A stretch of DNA of 64,000 nt, from NCBI RefSeq assembly GCF_037975245.1, contig NC_092576.1, positions 2,661,501 to 2,725,500 on the forward strand, in the 5' to 3' direction. The translations under genes were made by a program, and so were the position numbers. Numbering within the stretch: position 1 is the first letter of the stretch; each line of letters begins with the position of its first letter. Origin of the DNA: Apostichopus japonicus (taxonomy: Eukaryota; Echinodermata; Holothuroidea; Aspidochirotida; Stichopodidae). Under the pieces are notes generated by a model, which was not told the origin of the DNA, did no database searches, and saw only the letters and a list, made by a program, of their open reading frames with translations. Of this stretch, positions 35,075 to 46,835 are shown one piece after another.

Positions 35075-35932
35075 CTGTGTATTCAACAAGACAGGAAAGA
35101 ACACACTTGAACTTAAAACAGTTTCATAAATTGAACTTGATTTTATACTTGTTTTAAGTTGATAATGAAAAACATCTTAATGTTTGTAATTGTAACGCCC
35201 ATAAGATATATGATACTCCATTCCTATCAATGTGAACATAGCTAAGAATATTTACATTAATTGGGAAATGATCTGATTTGGTTGTTTCTTCACCAACTGC
35301 CAGACAGAACACTTAAGTAAACTCTTAAATGAATTTGCAGAAATTTGTTTCTCCAAGACGATTAAGTGTTTGTTTGGTAAACTAAACTCAGCTTTGGAGG
35401 TTGTCTGACGCATTACATTGTGTACATCATATTCATATTGCACTGTTAGTATAGTATTCCCAAAATAGGTAAACTAATAAATTGGTATCTCCCCAAGGCC
35501 TGTGTTCACTTCACCAAACCAGCACATATCTCTGACAGCATATAAACTGGTCATTGCTGTATTGCTGCAATTTGCAGACAACCAAAAGGTAAGACAGCGT
35601 TGTCCGAAGAACAGTGTTAACTTATACAACAACAACAGAAACAGAGGGAAAATGGAGCAGACATTGGTTTACTTCTCCAGGCAGTTAACATTTACCATCA
35701 ATTGGTTAAATTCAAATATTTTCAAATATGACTTTTATTCCATATTTTTTTCACATTCTGTATTGTACAAACTTCAATTTATAACATTTTTGGGTTGCTC
35801 ACCTTTGAAATGTTCTAAAAGATTTTGTAGGATAATGGTCAGTTTTGGATTTCCTAAAGATTACCAAACGTCTGAAGAAAAGGGGAAAACAAAACTTTTC
35901 TTTGCACTTGTTTTCTTGTTTAATCATCTTAC
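35075..35932. other. Zinc-finger gene intron 4
   Basis: 858-bp phase 1 intron, donor GATG|GTAAGA and acceptor AATACACAG. An open frame on the plus strand (about 35502-36020) is unsupported by family features and overlaps exon 4 antisense. Confidence 0.6.
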
Positions 35933-36016
35933 CATCTTCTGGTGGAACATCCTCAGCTATAATAGCAACATCCTCTTCCTCACCATTATTGAGTTCAGCA
36001 AAAACAACAGGAAACT
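35933..36016 (-). CDS. Zinc-finger gene exon 4 (acidic N-terminal segment)
   Basis: This 84-nt exon lies between 'GATCTATTTCAG' and GATG|GTAAGA, phases 1-1. It encodes E-FPVVFAELNN, GEEEDVAIIAEDVPPED and then the first base of the next Asp. The sequence is acidic and probably disordered, linking the N-terminus to the finger array. Being phase-symmetric, it could be skipped without frame loss. Confidence 0.8.
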
Positions 36017-36119
36017 CTGAAATAGATCAAAAATATTATTATGAGTCTGTTAAAGTACATGTATAACAAAACTAAACTTAACAAAACTATTGCAAAACTC
36101 CAATGAGGCTTGATGACTG

Positions 36120-36350
36120 TGTGTTACTAATTCCCTAAACTGACGCATGCTGGTTTTGAATGACCCTTGACCTCCACAACACACACATATGGCTTTCTTT
36201 CTCCTCATCAAGAGGCTAGGCATCCTGACATATACATACTTAGAATGAGAGGCATCAAAATTTCCTTGCTTGAAACATCACACTTACCATATTTTCATAA
36301 TTTAATGACAGCTATACTAAATTGACCTTTGACCTTCACTGAAAACAACA
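36120..36350. repeat. Diverged dispersed repeat (TGACCTTTGACCTCCAC type)
   Basis: Phrases such as GACCCTTGACCTCCACAAC, TTGACCTTTGACCTTCACTG and AACAACAGG recur here and at about 37850-38260 in the same intron, at irregular spacing. This looks like an old interspersed repeat family; its borders are not resolved. Confidence 0.4.
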
Positions 36351-36789
36351 GGTTTCATCCGCATAACTTTGGAAAAGTGTTCCATATTTTATACCTCAGA
36401 TATAGTATTTGTGTAAAAGTAAGTAGGCCTGATGTTTCGATCCTAGCAGGATCAATTTCAGAGGCTGAATGACAAGTAACAGGAACAGAAGGGACAAATA
36501 CACGCACAGAATACAGACAGGTTAATGAGCATGGTGAACACAAAAGAGATAAAAGTAAGAAAACTATTTGACAAGGGATGGAGAGAAGAATGAAACCAAC
36601 AGGGGGAAGAGGGGAAAGATACACTGTAGAGGGACTAAGAGAGGATAAGGGAAGAGGGTAGGGAATACACTAGAGAAAGACAAAGACAGAAAAGTGTGGA
36701 GAAAAAAGGTGGAAGAGAGCTCCAAGAAGAGGGGTGGCAGAGGGGGAAACAAAGGGAGATGGAGGGGGGGGGAGCAGAAGAAAGGTTAG

Positions 36790-37790
36790 TCATGTCCTTC
36801 CTGAATGTTGAGCCCATGAGGTTGAATGGTGCACAGGCATTTCATCGACAGTCTCTCTCTCTGCTGATGTGTACTAGGTTAGGATGGCTACCTAAGGATT
36901 CAATCCCCTGTGGGGACATGTCATTAATGGTGTGGTTGGGAAGGTTAAAGTGCTCTCCAATCTGGGGTCTCAGTCTTCATGGTGTTGACTGTGGATCTGT
37001 GACCATAGAACTGCTTCTTGAGGGTGGTTTTGGTTTTACCAACATACTGGATGATGCAAACTCTACAAGAGATCAAATAGATGACATTAGATGTTGTGCA
37101 AGTGATGTGACCCTTAGTCTTGTGTGTGAGTTGGGTGCTGTGGCTGGTAATGAAATTGGATTCAACAATATGGTGGCTTCAGACGATGCATCTAGAAGTA
37201 CAATCGCATTTGAAAGTACCATGATGAATGGGTGTAGGGTTAGAAGTACGAGGTGGAACAGCAGCACACACAAGAAGGTCTTGTAGGTTGCGTGGACGTC
37301 TGTAGGCGATGGTGGGTTTTTCAGGGATGGCTCGTTGGATTCTATCTGAAGTTAGGAGAATGTTGCGATTGTTAGAGGTGGTTTGCTGAATAGGAGGAAG
37401 ATTTGGGTGGAAAGTAGCAACCAGATGGAGCTTGTCGTCTCAATCTCTTCCCTTTTTGAACTTCACTGACAATGTTCATGATCTGGATAGGGAGTGGACT
37501 CTCTGAATGGCTCCATTTACCCTTCTGGCACTATGGCCCCTGACAGTAAGGTGTTTTTCTAAAACATCTGTATGACAAATGATAGAGGAATTGTTAGAGC
37601 AAATGAGACGAAGACCAAGTGCTTGACCGTTGGTAAATTCCAAACTTGCAGTGGCAGAGCTGGCAGCTAGAAGTGTGAAGGTACTGGTGTGTGTCTAAGG
37701 GCTTGGTGTATAAGTATAGTACTTGCACGTTATGCCTATTTTGACCTCTAACATCCATCAGCATCAGACTATCGTCCAATTAACACATGG
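36790..37790 (-). mobile_element. Penelope-like retroelement relic (RT tail and GIY-YIG nuclease)
   Basis: On the minus strand, an RT C-terminal motif (LYTKPLDTHQYLHTSSCQ, near 37690) is followed by frame-shifted RLICSNNS and LEKHLTVRGHSARRVNGAI. Then come HLVATFHPNLPPI, IAYRRPRNLQDLL, FKCDCTSRC and the GIY-YIG-like core VIYLISCRVCIIQYVGKT with FYGHRS. This order, reverse transcriptase then GIY-YIG endonuclease, is known for Penelope-like elements. Several stops and frameshifts show it is dead. Only about the last third of an element is present, 5'-truncated as expected for retrotransposed copies. It lies in the third intron of the zinc-finger gene, on the same strand. Confidence 0.8.
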
Positions 37791-37849
37791 CTCCTTCCAG
37801 ATTAGAGTTAATTCATACAAAGTATGAGATCAATACATGTAACATTCAC

Positions 37850-38260
37850 TAAAATTTGTGAGAATGTAAAACTGTGACATATCTGCCGCCCTCAACTTCC
37901 TTCGACTGACATCGGGTCATAGAAAGTGTTAGATCCATGAAACATTCACTTACTGAAATACCATATTTAAAAGAATTCCACATTTGTGACATATGACACA
38001 CTCAAATGACTTTTAACTGCCAATCTTTGCATTAAAAATAATTAATAAAATTGGACATCCACATTTACTGTAAAGATTAGGAGATCCTAGCTTCCTTTCT
38101 TGAAAGTTTCTACAGTCTTAGTATATATTGACCTCTGATGACTTCTAATGACCTTTGATCTCCACTACAAGCAATAGGGTTTACTTAGCAATTGTGTATC
38201 CACATGAGAAGCATCATATATGAACGGAAGAAATTATTTAATGGCAAAGTGGGAAATAGT
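37850..38260. repeat. Diverged dispersed repeat, second block
   Basis: It contains AACATTCACT(A/T)A twice, CATTTGTGACATATGACAC and CTAATGACCTTTGATCTCC, echoing the block at 36120-36350. Non-coding. Confidence 0.35.
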
Positions 38261-38501
38261 CGGTTTATGAGCATTCAGAATTTCTCATTTCATCTCACTT
38301 ACTAATCACAACATCGACTGTTGTTACACTGTCAATAAGTAGCCTGCCCTTCCAAGCTCTGTAGCATAGACTTTTCAATCAAAAGTCATTGATACATGTC
38401 TGCAAGCAATTTGCTTGAGCTCAAATGTAGACACAAACAAAAGGTACTGTCATTATTCAAGCTGTAGTTCTCATATTTATACAAAGGTTACTTGAACTCT
38501 T

Positions 38502-38645
38502 AGTCATTAATCATGATGTTGTCCATGCTCATATCAAGGGATTGTCAACTTGCAGTCATAACTCATGCTGTTGTACTCATACTCATACCAAGGTTAAAAT
38601 TTACTTGTAGTCATAACTGATGCTGTTGTAGTCATACTACAAGTC
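38502..38645. repeat. About 55-bp tandem repeat, roughly three units
   Basis: Units begin AGTCATAA(C/T)(C/T/G)ATG(A/C)TGTTGT and include CTCATA-CAAGG; the last unit is partial. It lies about 130 bp beyond the donor of zinc-finger exon 3. Confidence 0.5.
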
Positions 38646-38769
38646 TTCTCAGAGATTAACCTCCCAGTGTGCTTTTTTACAGATTGATCCTAGAGTCAAA
38701 TTTATTCACAAAAAGACCTCATTCCCTCATTTTAAGAATGTGCCAAATTCATGCATGTTTTATTCCTAC

Positions 38770-38847
38770 CATCGTCCCAAGTCTCGTCTTCAGTTGGAGT
38801 TTCTTCATCTACTTCTATCTTGACCTTTACAATGGTATCACTAGTTC
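38770..38847 (-). CDS. Zinc-finger gene exon 3 (contains a SUMO-type motif)
   Basis: This 78-nt exon lies between 'TTATTATGTACAG' and GATG|GTAGGA, phases 1-1. It encodes G-TSDTIVKVKIEVDEE and TPTEDETWDD. VKIE (residues 41-44) matches the psi-K-x-E SUMO acceptor consensus followed by acidic residues, common in the N-termini of zinc-finger repressors. That is a motif match only. Confidence 0.78.
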
Positions 38848-38864
38848 CTGTACATAATAAAGAA

Positions 38865-39117
38865 ATAAAATTAAACAGAATAAAATGAAAATAAAAAGAA
38901 ATAAATAAAGAAAATAAATAAAGAAATATAAAAATAAAGTTAATTTTTTAATACATACATAAATTTAAGAAATAAAATAAAATAAACTAGAATAAAAATA
39001 TATAAAATAAAAAAAATAATAATAATATATAAAATATAACATATAACATAAAATGAAGTAGAATAAAAAATAAATGAATGAAACAATAACAAAATTAAAA
39101 ATTAAATTAAATGAAAC
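38865..39117. repeat. A-rich low-complexity tract
   Basis: About 250 bp of AAATAAA/AAAATAAAG-type sequence just upstream (in gene sense) of exon 3. Confidence 0.8.
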
Positions 39118-39978
39118 ACCAAGTTGATGTTACTACTGTCCAGTTACTCAATTCATTCTCCATTTTATCACATATCAGCTTGAGTTTGCTAATATTTAAA
39201 GTTGATACTCATTCGGGAATGTTGGTATAAACTTACATAGCATAAACATACAGATGTTGAATCTGCTGCACACAGTATCATACCTGGTTAGGCTTGAATC
39301 TGAAGGCTGTTAAGGGAACTATTTGCTACATGAAATGAGATATCTGGTTTGGTGTAACAAAAGGACTAAGACACTATGCCAGAGAGCTAAGCTGCAGCAG
39401 CTGCAAGTTCCCTGCAGCAAAGCTGAATCAATATCAAGTTATACAGATTATGTCACCACACCAGCAGTAACTACAGGTACTGTGTGAAACTGCAGTATCT
39501 ATTGTGTGAAACTGCACAATACCAAACGATATGTCTTATGCAGCCTGGATGCAGGATGCTGCAGCCCTCTCAGCATCTTACTTTTGACAAATTGACACAA
39601 TGCCTAAAGTGCTAAAAGAAAGGAAGCAACTATAAACTGTTCAAAGCTGCTTAGTATGTGCACAAGACCATACCATTTTCATTATTTTATGAGAAGTAAT
39701 ATTGATTAATATTTGAACTGATATGAGAACGCTTAATTTATTCCAGGGCTGTGCAGTGCTTTAACGCATTCGCTACATAACGGTCATCTTTAACAACAAG
39801 GTTCTGCATTACTGGTACATTGTGAGGCGCAACTTAGGATGCAACTAGCAAAAAAGAGAATAAAAAAAAATTAGTTGTTGTTGGATGATAATGTTAAGTA
39901 TCAACTACACGGTATACAGTATGTGAAATCTACATAATGTACAGCTAGTGAATCAATACATTATAAAAAATATAGTAC

Positions 39979-40053
39979 CTTGCTCTGGGGTTGTCTTCTG
40001 ATTCAAAGTGTTTCCAGATTCCTTTGCATTTTCAACAGCAGTTACGAGAAGTC
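39979..40053 (-). CDS. Zinc-finger gene exon 2
   Basis: This 75-nt exon lies between 'TTGTTTCTCTCATTAAG' and GCAAG|GTACTA, phases 1-1. It encodes G-LLVTAVENAKESG and NTLNQKTTPEQ. No domain is recognised. The call rests on splice sites and on phase agreement with both neighbours. Confidence 0.75.
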
Positions 40054-40119
40054 CTTAATGAGAGAAACAAACATAGCTAAAAATGTCATTTGTATGCAAA
40101 GTGCAAATGAAATTTAATA

Positions 40120-40235
40120 TTAGTTTGAGGTCTAATACATGTCTAATACATGTCTAATACATAACTAGTCTAATACATGGATGTCTTACTAACAAGTCTA
40201 ATACAAGATTATTAACTAGTCTAATAGATGTCTAA
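40120..40235. repeat. TCTAATACATG short tandem repeat
   Basis: Several 11-14-bp units TCTAATACATG, some separated by diverged sequence, in the first zinc-finger intron. Confidence 0.65.
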
Positions 40236-41394
40236 TACACAATTTCGCTCAAATATATAAATAGTAATTTAATAAATAATTATAAACATGTATGTCTTAC
40301 TAACAAACTTGTCTAGCACATGTCTTATTAACTCCCTGATCTCAGGTCCATATAAAAGACTTAACAAGGTATCATGTTTCATAACTGTCTGCATTTTGAA
40401 GCAATAAGAAAAAAACTCCACTTGCAAGCAACAGAAAGTTAACTTTTACACAGGGCGGCATGTGGTATGGGGCGAGTCTTCAATGTCTTTAATGTTGAGT
40501 ATCTGAAGCTGGGTGGTAAAATTAAACATCAGTGGCAACTTCACAACAGTTTATGTTAGTTTCCTTTGGTTCAATAATTTCAATGCAGAAGTTCCACTCA
40601 GTTATAGAACTGTAGTGTTTTCTATGAATTAACTACGATATCTTTGTGTTAACATCTAGACGTTTTCCGAGGTTAAGCCTAGCTGTTATGAGTAGACCAG
40701 TCTCTTTTGTAACTTTACTGGGATAGGCTAGTATGCTAGTGCACGATAACTCTGTGTGTCCTCTAAGTCTAAGTTGTTGCTGTGCCTGCAAGTCAAATTG
40801 TAACCACTTTTTAGAAATGTTAATCTAGGCCTAGTCATTGTACAAAGCCTTAACAGATCTAGACAGCTGAAATTGCCACGGTGAAACATGAAAATATCAA
40901 TTTTGGATTTTAAGAAGCTTTCGTGGAATATTCCGCTCGTATAGCTTAATTTGTACAGTGAACTTCAATGCATGCGCGAAGTTTTTCCTTGCTTCAAGCA
41001 GTTTGACTCCTAACCAGCACAAGAAGCATAGCATAGTTATTTCTATTTCTGGCGGAATCTGGTCAAACCATCGATGAAATCACATAGCTGCATGATAGAA
41101 CTAAACCACTGAACGATATCAGAGATCTCGTCATAAACGTTACTTTTTAAAATAGTATTAATGCCTTGCTATAGCGAATTAACCGTATACCATCATACTG
41201 TGTCGGCCGAACAATTAGTATAGAACCTACTCGTTACTCGCTAGGCCTTACTGTTTATGTTACTGTTAGGCCTAATGTTATGCAAGGTGCGTATATGATG
41301 AGGGACGAACGAAAAGGAAGACGTAGGGTGGGACAGAGAAGAGAAGCCCGAAATTGCACTCATGGATGGTAACGATATGAATATTTTAAATTAC

Positions 41395-41416
41395 CACGAT
41401 CTGCTTCCTCTGTCAT
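41395..41416 (-). CDS. Zinc-finger gene exon 1 with start codon
   Basis: ATG at 41416 starts MTEEADR, then one base of Gly8, ending CGTG|GTAATT (phase 1). The frame joins exon 2 and gives an uninterrupted 724-residue product. The exon is very short (22 coding nt), so it is less certain than the others. An upstream 5' UTR of at least about 100 nt is expected, but no TATA box is clear. Confidence 0.65.
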
Positions 41417-44400
41417 GATTATTCTGATGATACTCTGAGAGGTAACCGAGAGGAGAGTACTGCCAGTAAGGAACGATGTTTTCGTTCGCCGTTTCACTTC
41501 AGTAATCTTTGTCATCTAAGTACCCCACTGAAGGTAGCAGCCACCAACAGCAAGACATTACAGCAGCCACTGAGAGAAAAAGGACAGTAAGACATAACAT
41601 ACAGTACTGACACTGCGGTCGTGTGTGTTATAACTGACAATGCGGTCGAGTGTATTGTTCAAATATAGGGCATAAATAAGAAAGGTATTGTTTGTGTTTT
41701 TTTTTTCAAAATCGATTAATTTGAGTTATATTGCTAGTTTAGAGGACCGGTTAGCACTACTTTTAAGAAAAATGGTTCTTCTTTCACGTGGTATATCTCT
41801 ACGGTATATCTCTATCGGTAACAAAACCTATTTCTTGACCAAAAGTGGCCTTAAAATTTTAACCCTGATACGGACCTCTCTCTAAACGCGCTGTATATAC
41901 GCAATGTGTAATGATCCATCCCTTTCCTGTAAGGATCGAACGGTTTGTAGCCATCGATTTTCAATAAATCAAAGTGTTATTGAAAGTTTTTTCATACTAC
42001 GTCCACGTACGTGTAAGAGGAATAACTTTACTTCCTCATTATACCTCTCTTGACTCTTGCATATTCTTATAAATTAATCGTTTAGACATTTTGGGGAAAA
42101 AACAAAACAAAATGGTATAAAAATTGCCACAATTTACGCCTTTCTCCACAAGTTTTGGGTAGGATCACAAGTTAAAGTTGACTACGGATGCCAAAATCGT
42201 CCACCATTCTAGCTATTCCAGAATTTATATCACATGAAAGAACAACATCTCATCTCTCTTATGGTGCCATTTTTGGCCTTTTACAGTATGCATAGCGTGA
42301 ATTATTATCGCTGTAAAACAAGTAAGAAAAGGGAAACTTCTTGTTATTGTCCGCTAATTAAGTCTGCCCTTAGTGGCTGCTGGGATCCACTTTCCCGCCA
42401 CAGCGTACCCAGCGCTCGTCACAGTGTACAAACATCAATCGCCAACTACGCGTAACGTTGACGTATACACCAGTGGCTGCTGTGGCTGCTACCTTCAAAG
42501 TAGTCACCTTAATGCAGTTTCTATTACTTACTGAGGGATACCAGATTGCAACTACCATTGTAGGCCTAAAAATAAAATGCTTAACGGGTTGTATAGCAAG
42601 GTATAGTGAACTACGGATATTCCTTGGGAAAACAGACTCACCACTGAATAATAATATGAACTTGATAATTTGCGGTTAATAAATGCAACTTATACGTTTA
42701 ATTTTGTGATTCTTCTATAACTTTTCGTTCAAAACTGCCAATCGTCAGTCGGGGGAAAATTTAAAAATTATTATTTCTTATCAGCGACGTATAGCTTCAT
42801 TTCGAGTTACAAGTATAGACCTAAATCATTAGTATCACAGTTTACTATACGTACACCTAGCGAATCTGCCCCATAATCAGTGCATTTGTTGTGTGTGATA
42901 ATCGTATTCGAAATCTGTTGAAATTTTAGGAAAACCTCTTTTTCCAAAATATACACATTTGAAATTTGATCAATCTTGGAAACTCATTAAATATGTGAAA
43001 ACTATGACGTAGAGTGTTGCTCTCATAAAAATTTCCTATTTCAGCCCTACATATATCATTTGAATAATGTGATGTTCCTCTTTGCAAAAAATCAAAATAT
43101 CTCGGTAGGCCACGAACCTGTGTTCAGTGTCCATGAAATCACATAACAGGAAATAAGGCAATCACTCAATTTACATCATTAATGTGCATGATAAGTTAAC
43201 TCATAAATGAAACTAGATTTAAGAAAAGACTTGTAAAATGGTCAATCTTTGATATATTTTGATGTAAGTTGAGGCTATTTTCATGACTTGCAATGTTTAT
43301 TAGAGTGATTAGGGCAAATGTTGTTCATATGTGTCAACAGAATACACCATTTGGATTCTTAATTTGTATTTTTGGTTTTTATAAGGCAGGAGCCTACCCC
43401 ACCCTTTATAGATGCGAGTTTGGCTTCAATAACCCCACTAAAGTCTCCACCCCCCCCCCCCTTGATAATATACATCATTCGCATCTGACCCTTTCATAAA
43501 GATTCAGTGCACTGTTTACATCACTCGGGATGAAGGGTTTTTTTTTGCTTTTCAAGTTTATTATCACAATTGTGTATATAGTTTAGATCGGCTTCTATAT
43601 TCTGTTCAGGTTCTGTTTGAGCTGACTACCGTATACTTCGTGTGATCAGCCATATATACATCGTAAGTATAAAGTTTTGATACCTATTTAACCACGTGAC
43701 TATAGTCACTTAATGTACTGTACGCATCATTGACGCATCAAAAGTTTAAATCATGTAGGTATGCGCAGTGTGTAGTAGGTTAGATTTATATGCAAAAAAT
43801 CCTAATTTGAATAATATTTTATTCGACACGTACGTTACAGAAAATATTTCAGAGATTTTCGATTACGCTATTATAATAGAAGGATAAAGGCTACATTACA
43901 ATAACAAAGCCGACCGTTCGTAGCCTATTGCTATTTTGTAATGGAATCTTGAGATCAACGTAGTATCTGTTATCAGGAACTGGATAAAGCAACTAGATAA
44001 TGTAATAGAAGGAACTATTTCATGGCTTATTGTTTTGTGAAAAGACCAGTCTCTCAGCTCAACCGGATGTTATACCTCCATCTGTCATGAGTTATGGTCG
44101 CCATGGGAATAACAGGTTACCAGTAGCTTTTCCAATGGATTGATACCGTCACATTTCAACAATCCATCTTTCGTCGATTTTAATTTTTGCCCCCCAGACT
44201 TCAAAGTAACGAGCTGCATGCTGTAGTAGCCTGGGCTATCATTGCTCTGTTGTGTGAATTGCATTTTTAGTGGAAACCAGTTACGTCAACGAAGATTGAT
44301 CAGGTAAGAACTACCAAATTTTCTATCAAAATTCTATATGTGATTGTCATGACGATAAACTCTGTTAACGGAAAACGGCGATGATGGAGGGTATTTCGTG

Positions 44401-46446
44401 TGTGTGTGTGTGTGTGCTTGCTCAGCCCGCCATGCAATGAAATACATTACGTAGTTTAAATTTAAAAATAAATAAAATATAAAGTATCAAAACTACTCAT
44501 AATTCTTCGCCAATCACTCCCTATAGCTTAATCACACATGCAAGAGCCCTATAGTATGCATTTGCGATTTGTGTGCTTGACACATCCACAAACGAGTTGC
44601 CGTTTGTCAGTTTGGAACTTCATGGGTTTTCAACCGAAAGTAAAACAAATAAGATATCGATGTAAGTGTATTTATTTTATTTGTTCAACAGCTTAAACAT
44701 CATGTAGCCATAAAAACGTATAGGTGGGATGGAACTATTTCCTTTTGAAGAATTTACATGGGATGGGGGAGGGGGAGGGGACGGAGTGTTAAAACGAAGT
44801 TGTTCGAAGGAACGCAGGTGTATGAGGTTAGGCTGTCTCTTGTAGGGTAGGGTAGGGGATGGAATGTACCAACAAAGGGGAATAATGTTTTGTAGGGACG
44901 CCCCTGGAAGCATCGGTTTCAGATATTTATCAGTCCTTAGGAAACGGCCTGAACCTTCCTTGTAGGGACAGAGAGGAATGATTGTTTTTTTTTTGCTGCC
45001 ATTTTTTTATACTGCCATGTGCTCATTAGCGCCGACTCTCATGTAGGGGTCTGGTAGCGTATAACTTTGTTTTTTGTTATGAAGAATCGACTGGGCATAC
45101 GGAGGTGGAGCAAGATTAAAATTGGAAATGGCTGCCGCCACCACATTCAGATATTCCCTCTAAGACATTTTAAAGCAAGAGAAAATAGAACCACTGAGCA
45201 TTTTTTCGTCTTTTGGCAAATCATTTGGGTAACTGTCGCTTATCCTACACATCACAAGATATCACAACAGCGGGTCAACAAGTCATAGTCGATGATTAGT
45301 TTCAGCTAGGGGCGAAACTAGTGTTAAAGGTCTTTAACGTCCGCCGTTTACATGTAATTGCGTTTGTAAACAAGTTTAAGAAAAAGACAGAAACAAACTA
45401 AAAAAGCCATTGTTTTTGCACTAATATAAAAATCAAAGTCAAAGAATTATTGAGTGCAATGCGGGGTTTAACAACAGTTGCGAACATTTTCTGGCTAAAC
45501 ATATTTTTTTTTAATTCTGATGATGTGCTTGGCTGTAGACGGCTAAAACAATTCCACGACTTCCATATGTGTAATCTTCCGGATTCATTGTGCACACATT
45601 CGTTTCCACTACTCCGATAGCTGGAAACTGTTTTCGTTATCGTGTAAAGAGCGTGATATGTTTGGCCGATAGGCTTCCATATGGTTGTATACCAATCGTA
45701 TAAGGGTAGGCCGTATGAATTGTCATGTTTTTAAAAGAATCATTCGTGGAGATATATATATATATAGTGACTAATGGTAACATACACACTGGGTCGGTAC
45801 AAATGTTATCAGGATTGGAAAATTTGTATTTGCAAATAATGTTGTTAGGCATGTAATGCTTTCAGTATTTTTGCAAACATTTTCTCGCACTTGGATCCGA
45901 ATTTATTTTAATCTCTGTGCCATTTATATTTTAGTTAACATTAACGGCCAGAATATAGGAGCAAGTAAACGGCCTAGTTATATAGTCTTTAATGTGTTGT
46001 TCTCCAACACTGCTTACGTTTCATTGACTTTTGCCAAAATCAGTATATGCTTTTAAAATCGGATCATTTTTGATCACCCTTTATTCAATGCCTAGACGCA
46101 ACAAAGGTTTTGTGTCATATAGTACATGTTTATGAGCATGTAACTGACCTCATGTGTATGGTTTAATGTTGATGTTATTGTGATGAACGTTGTCGTGCTA
46201 TCGCAACTTGTCCTTTGTATAGTCATTGTTATGTAGGAACGTGGATCGCAACAATATCATTATAAGCTGTTTCTGCATTCGCTAGAGTTCTGGTTCAGTC
46301 CGCGCAAGCAGCTGGATAGGTTCAACATATCGCGAAATCTGGTATTATAAAACGAGTTGACTATTACCCCTAAATTTAAGTAAATCGTGTTTGTTTGGTT
46401 TTCGAGATTTCAGTTGCCAGACAGTATTTAAGCGGGGGTTGGAAGA
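41417..46446. other. Intergenic stretch between the zinc-finger and transporter genes
   Basis: It contains the zinc-finger promoter side, an intergenic AT-rich part, a TG microsatellite at 44397-44416, a C run near 43450, a G-rich tract near 44765-44785 and a short TA run near 45757. At 44280-44306 the sequence GTCAACGAAGATTGATCAG is followed by GTAAGAA, a possible non-coding first exon of the downstream transporter. No coding exon was recognised. Confidence 0.4.
44397..44416. repeat. TG dinucleotide microsatellite
   Basis: About ten GT units. Confidence 0.85.
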
Positions 46447-46835
46447 CAGTGGCGGAGAAACAGGGGGGGTTGGGGGGGTTTTAACCCCCCCACTTTTTGA
46501 AGAGGGGGGGTTGGCCCACACAATCAACCCCCCCTAGTTTTTGCCAGTAATGTTCTGTTATAGCCTATGTTATGTGCTCCAAATGGCATAATAAATCAAA
46601 TTATTAAATTTGAAATTGTTAAAGTCATTTCAACCTTTTACCTAGTAGGCTACATCAACAATTAACGACCGAAAACCGAGTTAGAATTGACCCACACATT
46701 ATTTCTAGCCCCTTTCCCCCACCTTGCGCATTGGAACTTGTAGCTCATAGCGCTAACTTCACCCCACAACAGACATACACAAAATAACGTTTTGTTGCTG
46801 TTGAATAGCTTTGGAACTGTATACACTTGCCAACT

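Larger units (their letters stand above)
33159..41416 (-). other. C2H2 zinc-finger gene locus (five coding exons)
   Basis: The exons 41395-41416, 39979-40053, 38770-38847, 35933-36016 and 33159-35074 join with every intron in phase 1 and give a 2175-nt CDS including the stop (724 residues). All donors are GT and all acceptors AG. The third intron (36017-38769) has received a Penelope-like relic and diverged repeats. The gene appears complete in the window, from ATG to stop. Confidence 0.85.

Noticed and set aside
35502-36020. 172-residue open frame on the plus strand
   Set aside because: Antisense to a well-supported zinc-finger exon and intron; hydrophobic, low-complexity composition with no recognisable domain.
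36696-37286. 196-residue open frame on the plus strand
   Set aside because: It is the antisense of the Penelope-like relic, whose motifs read on the minus strand.
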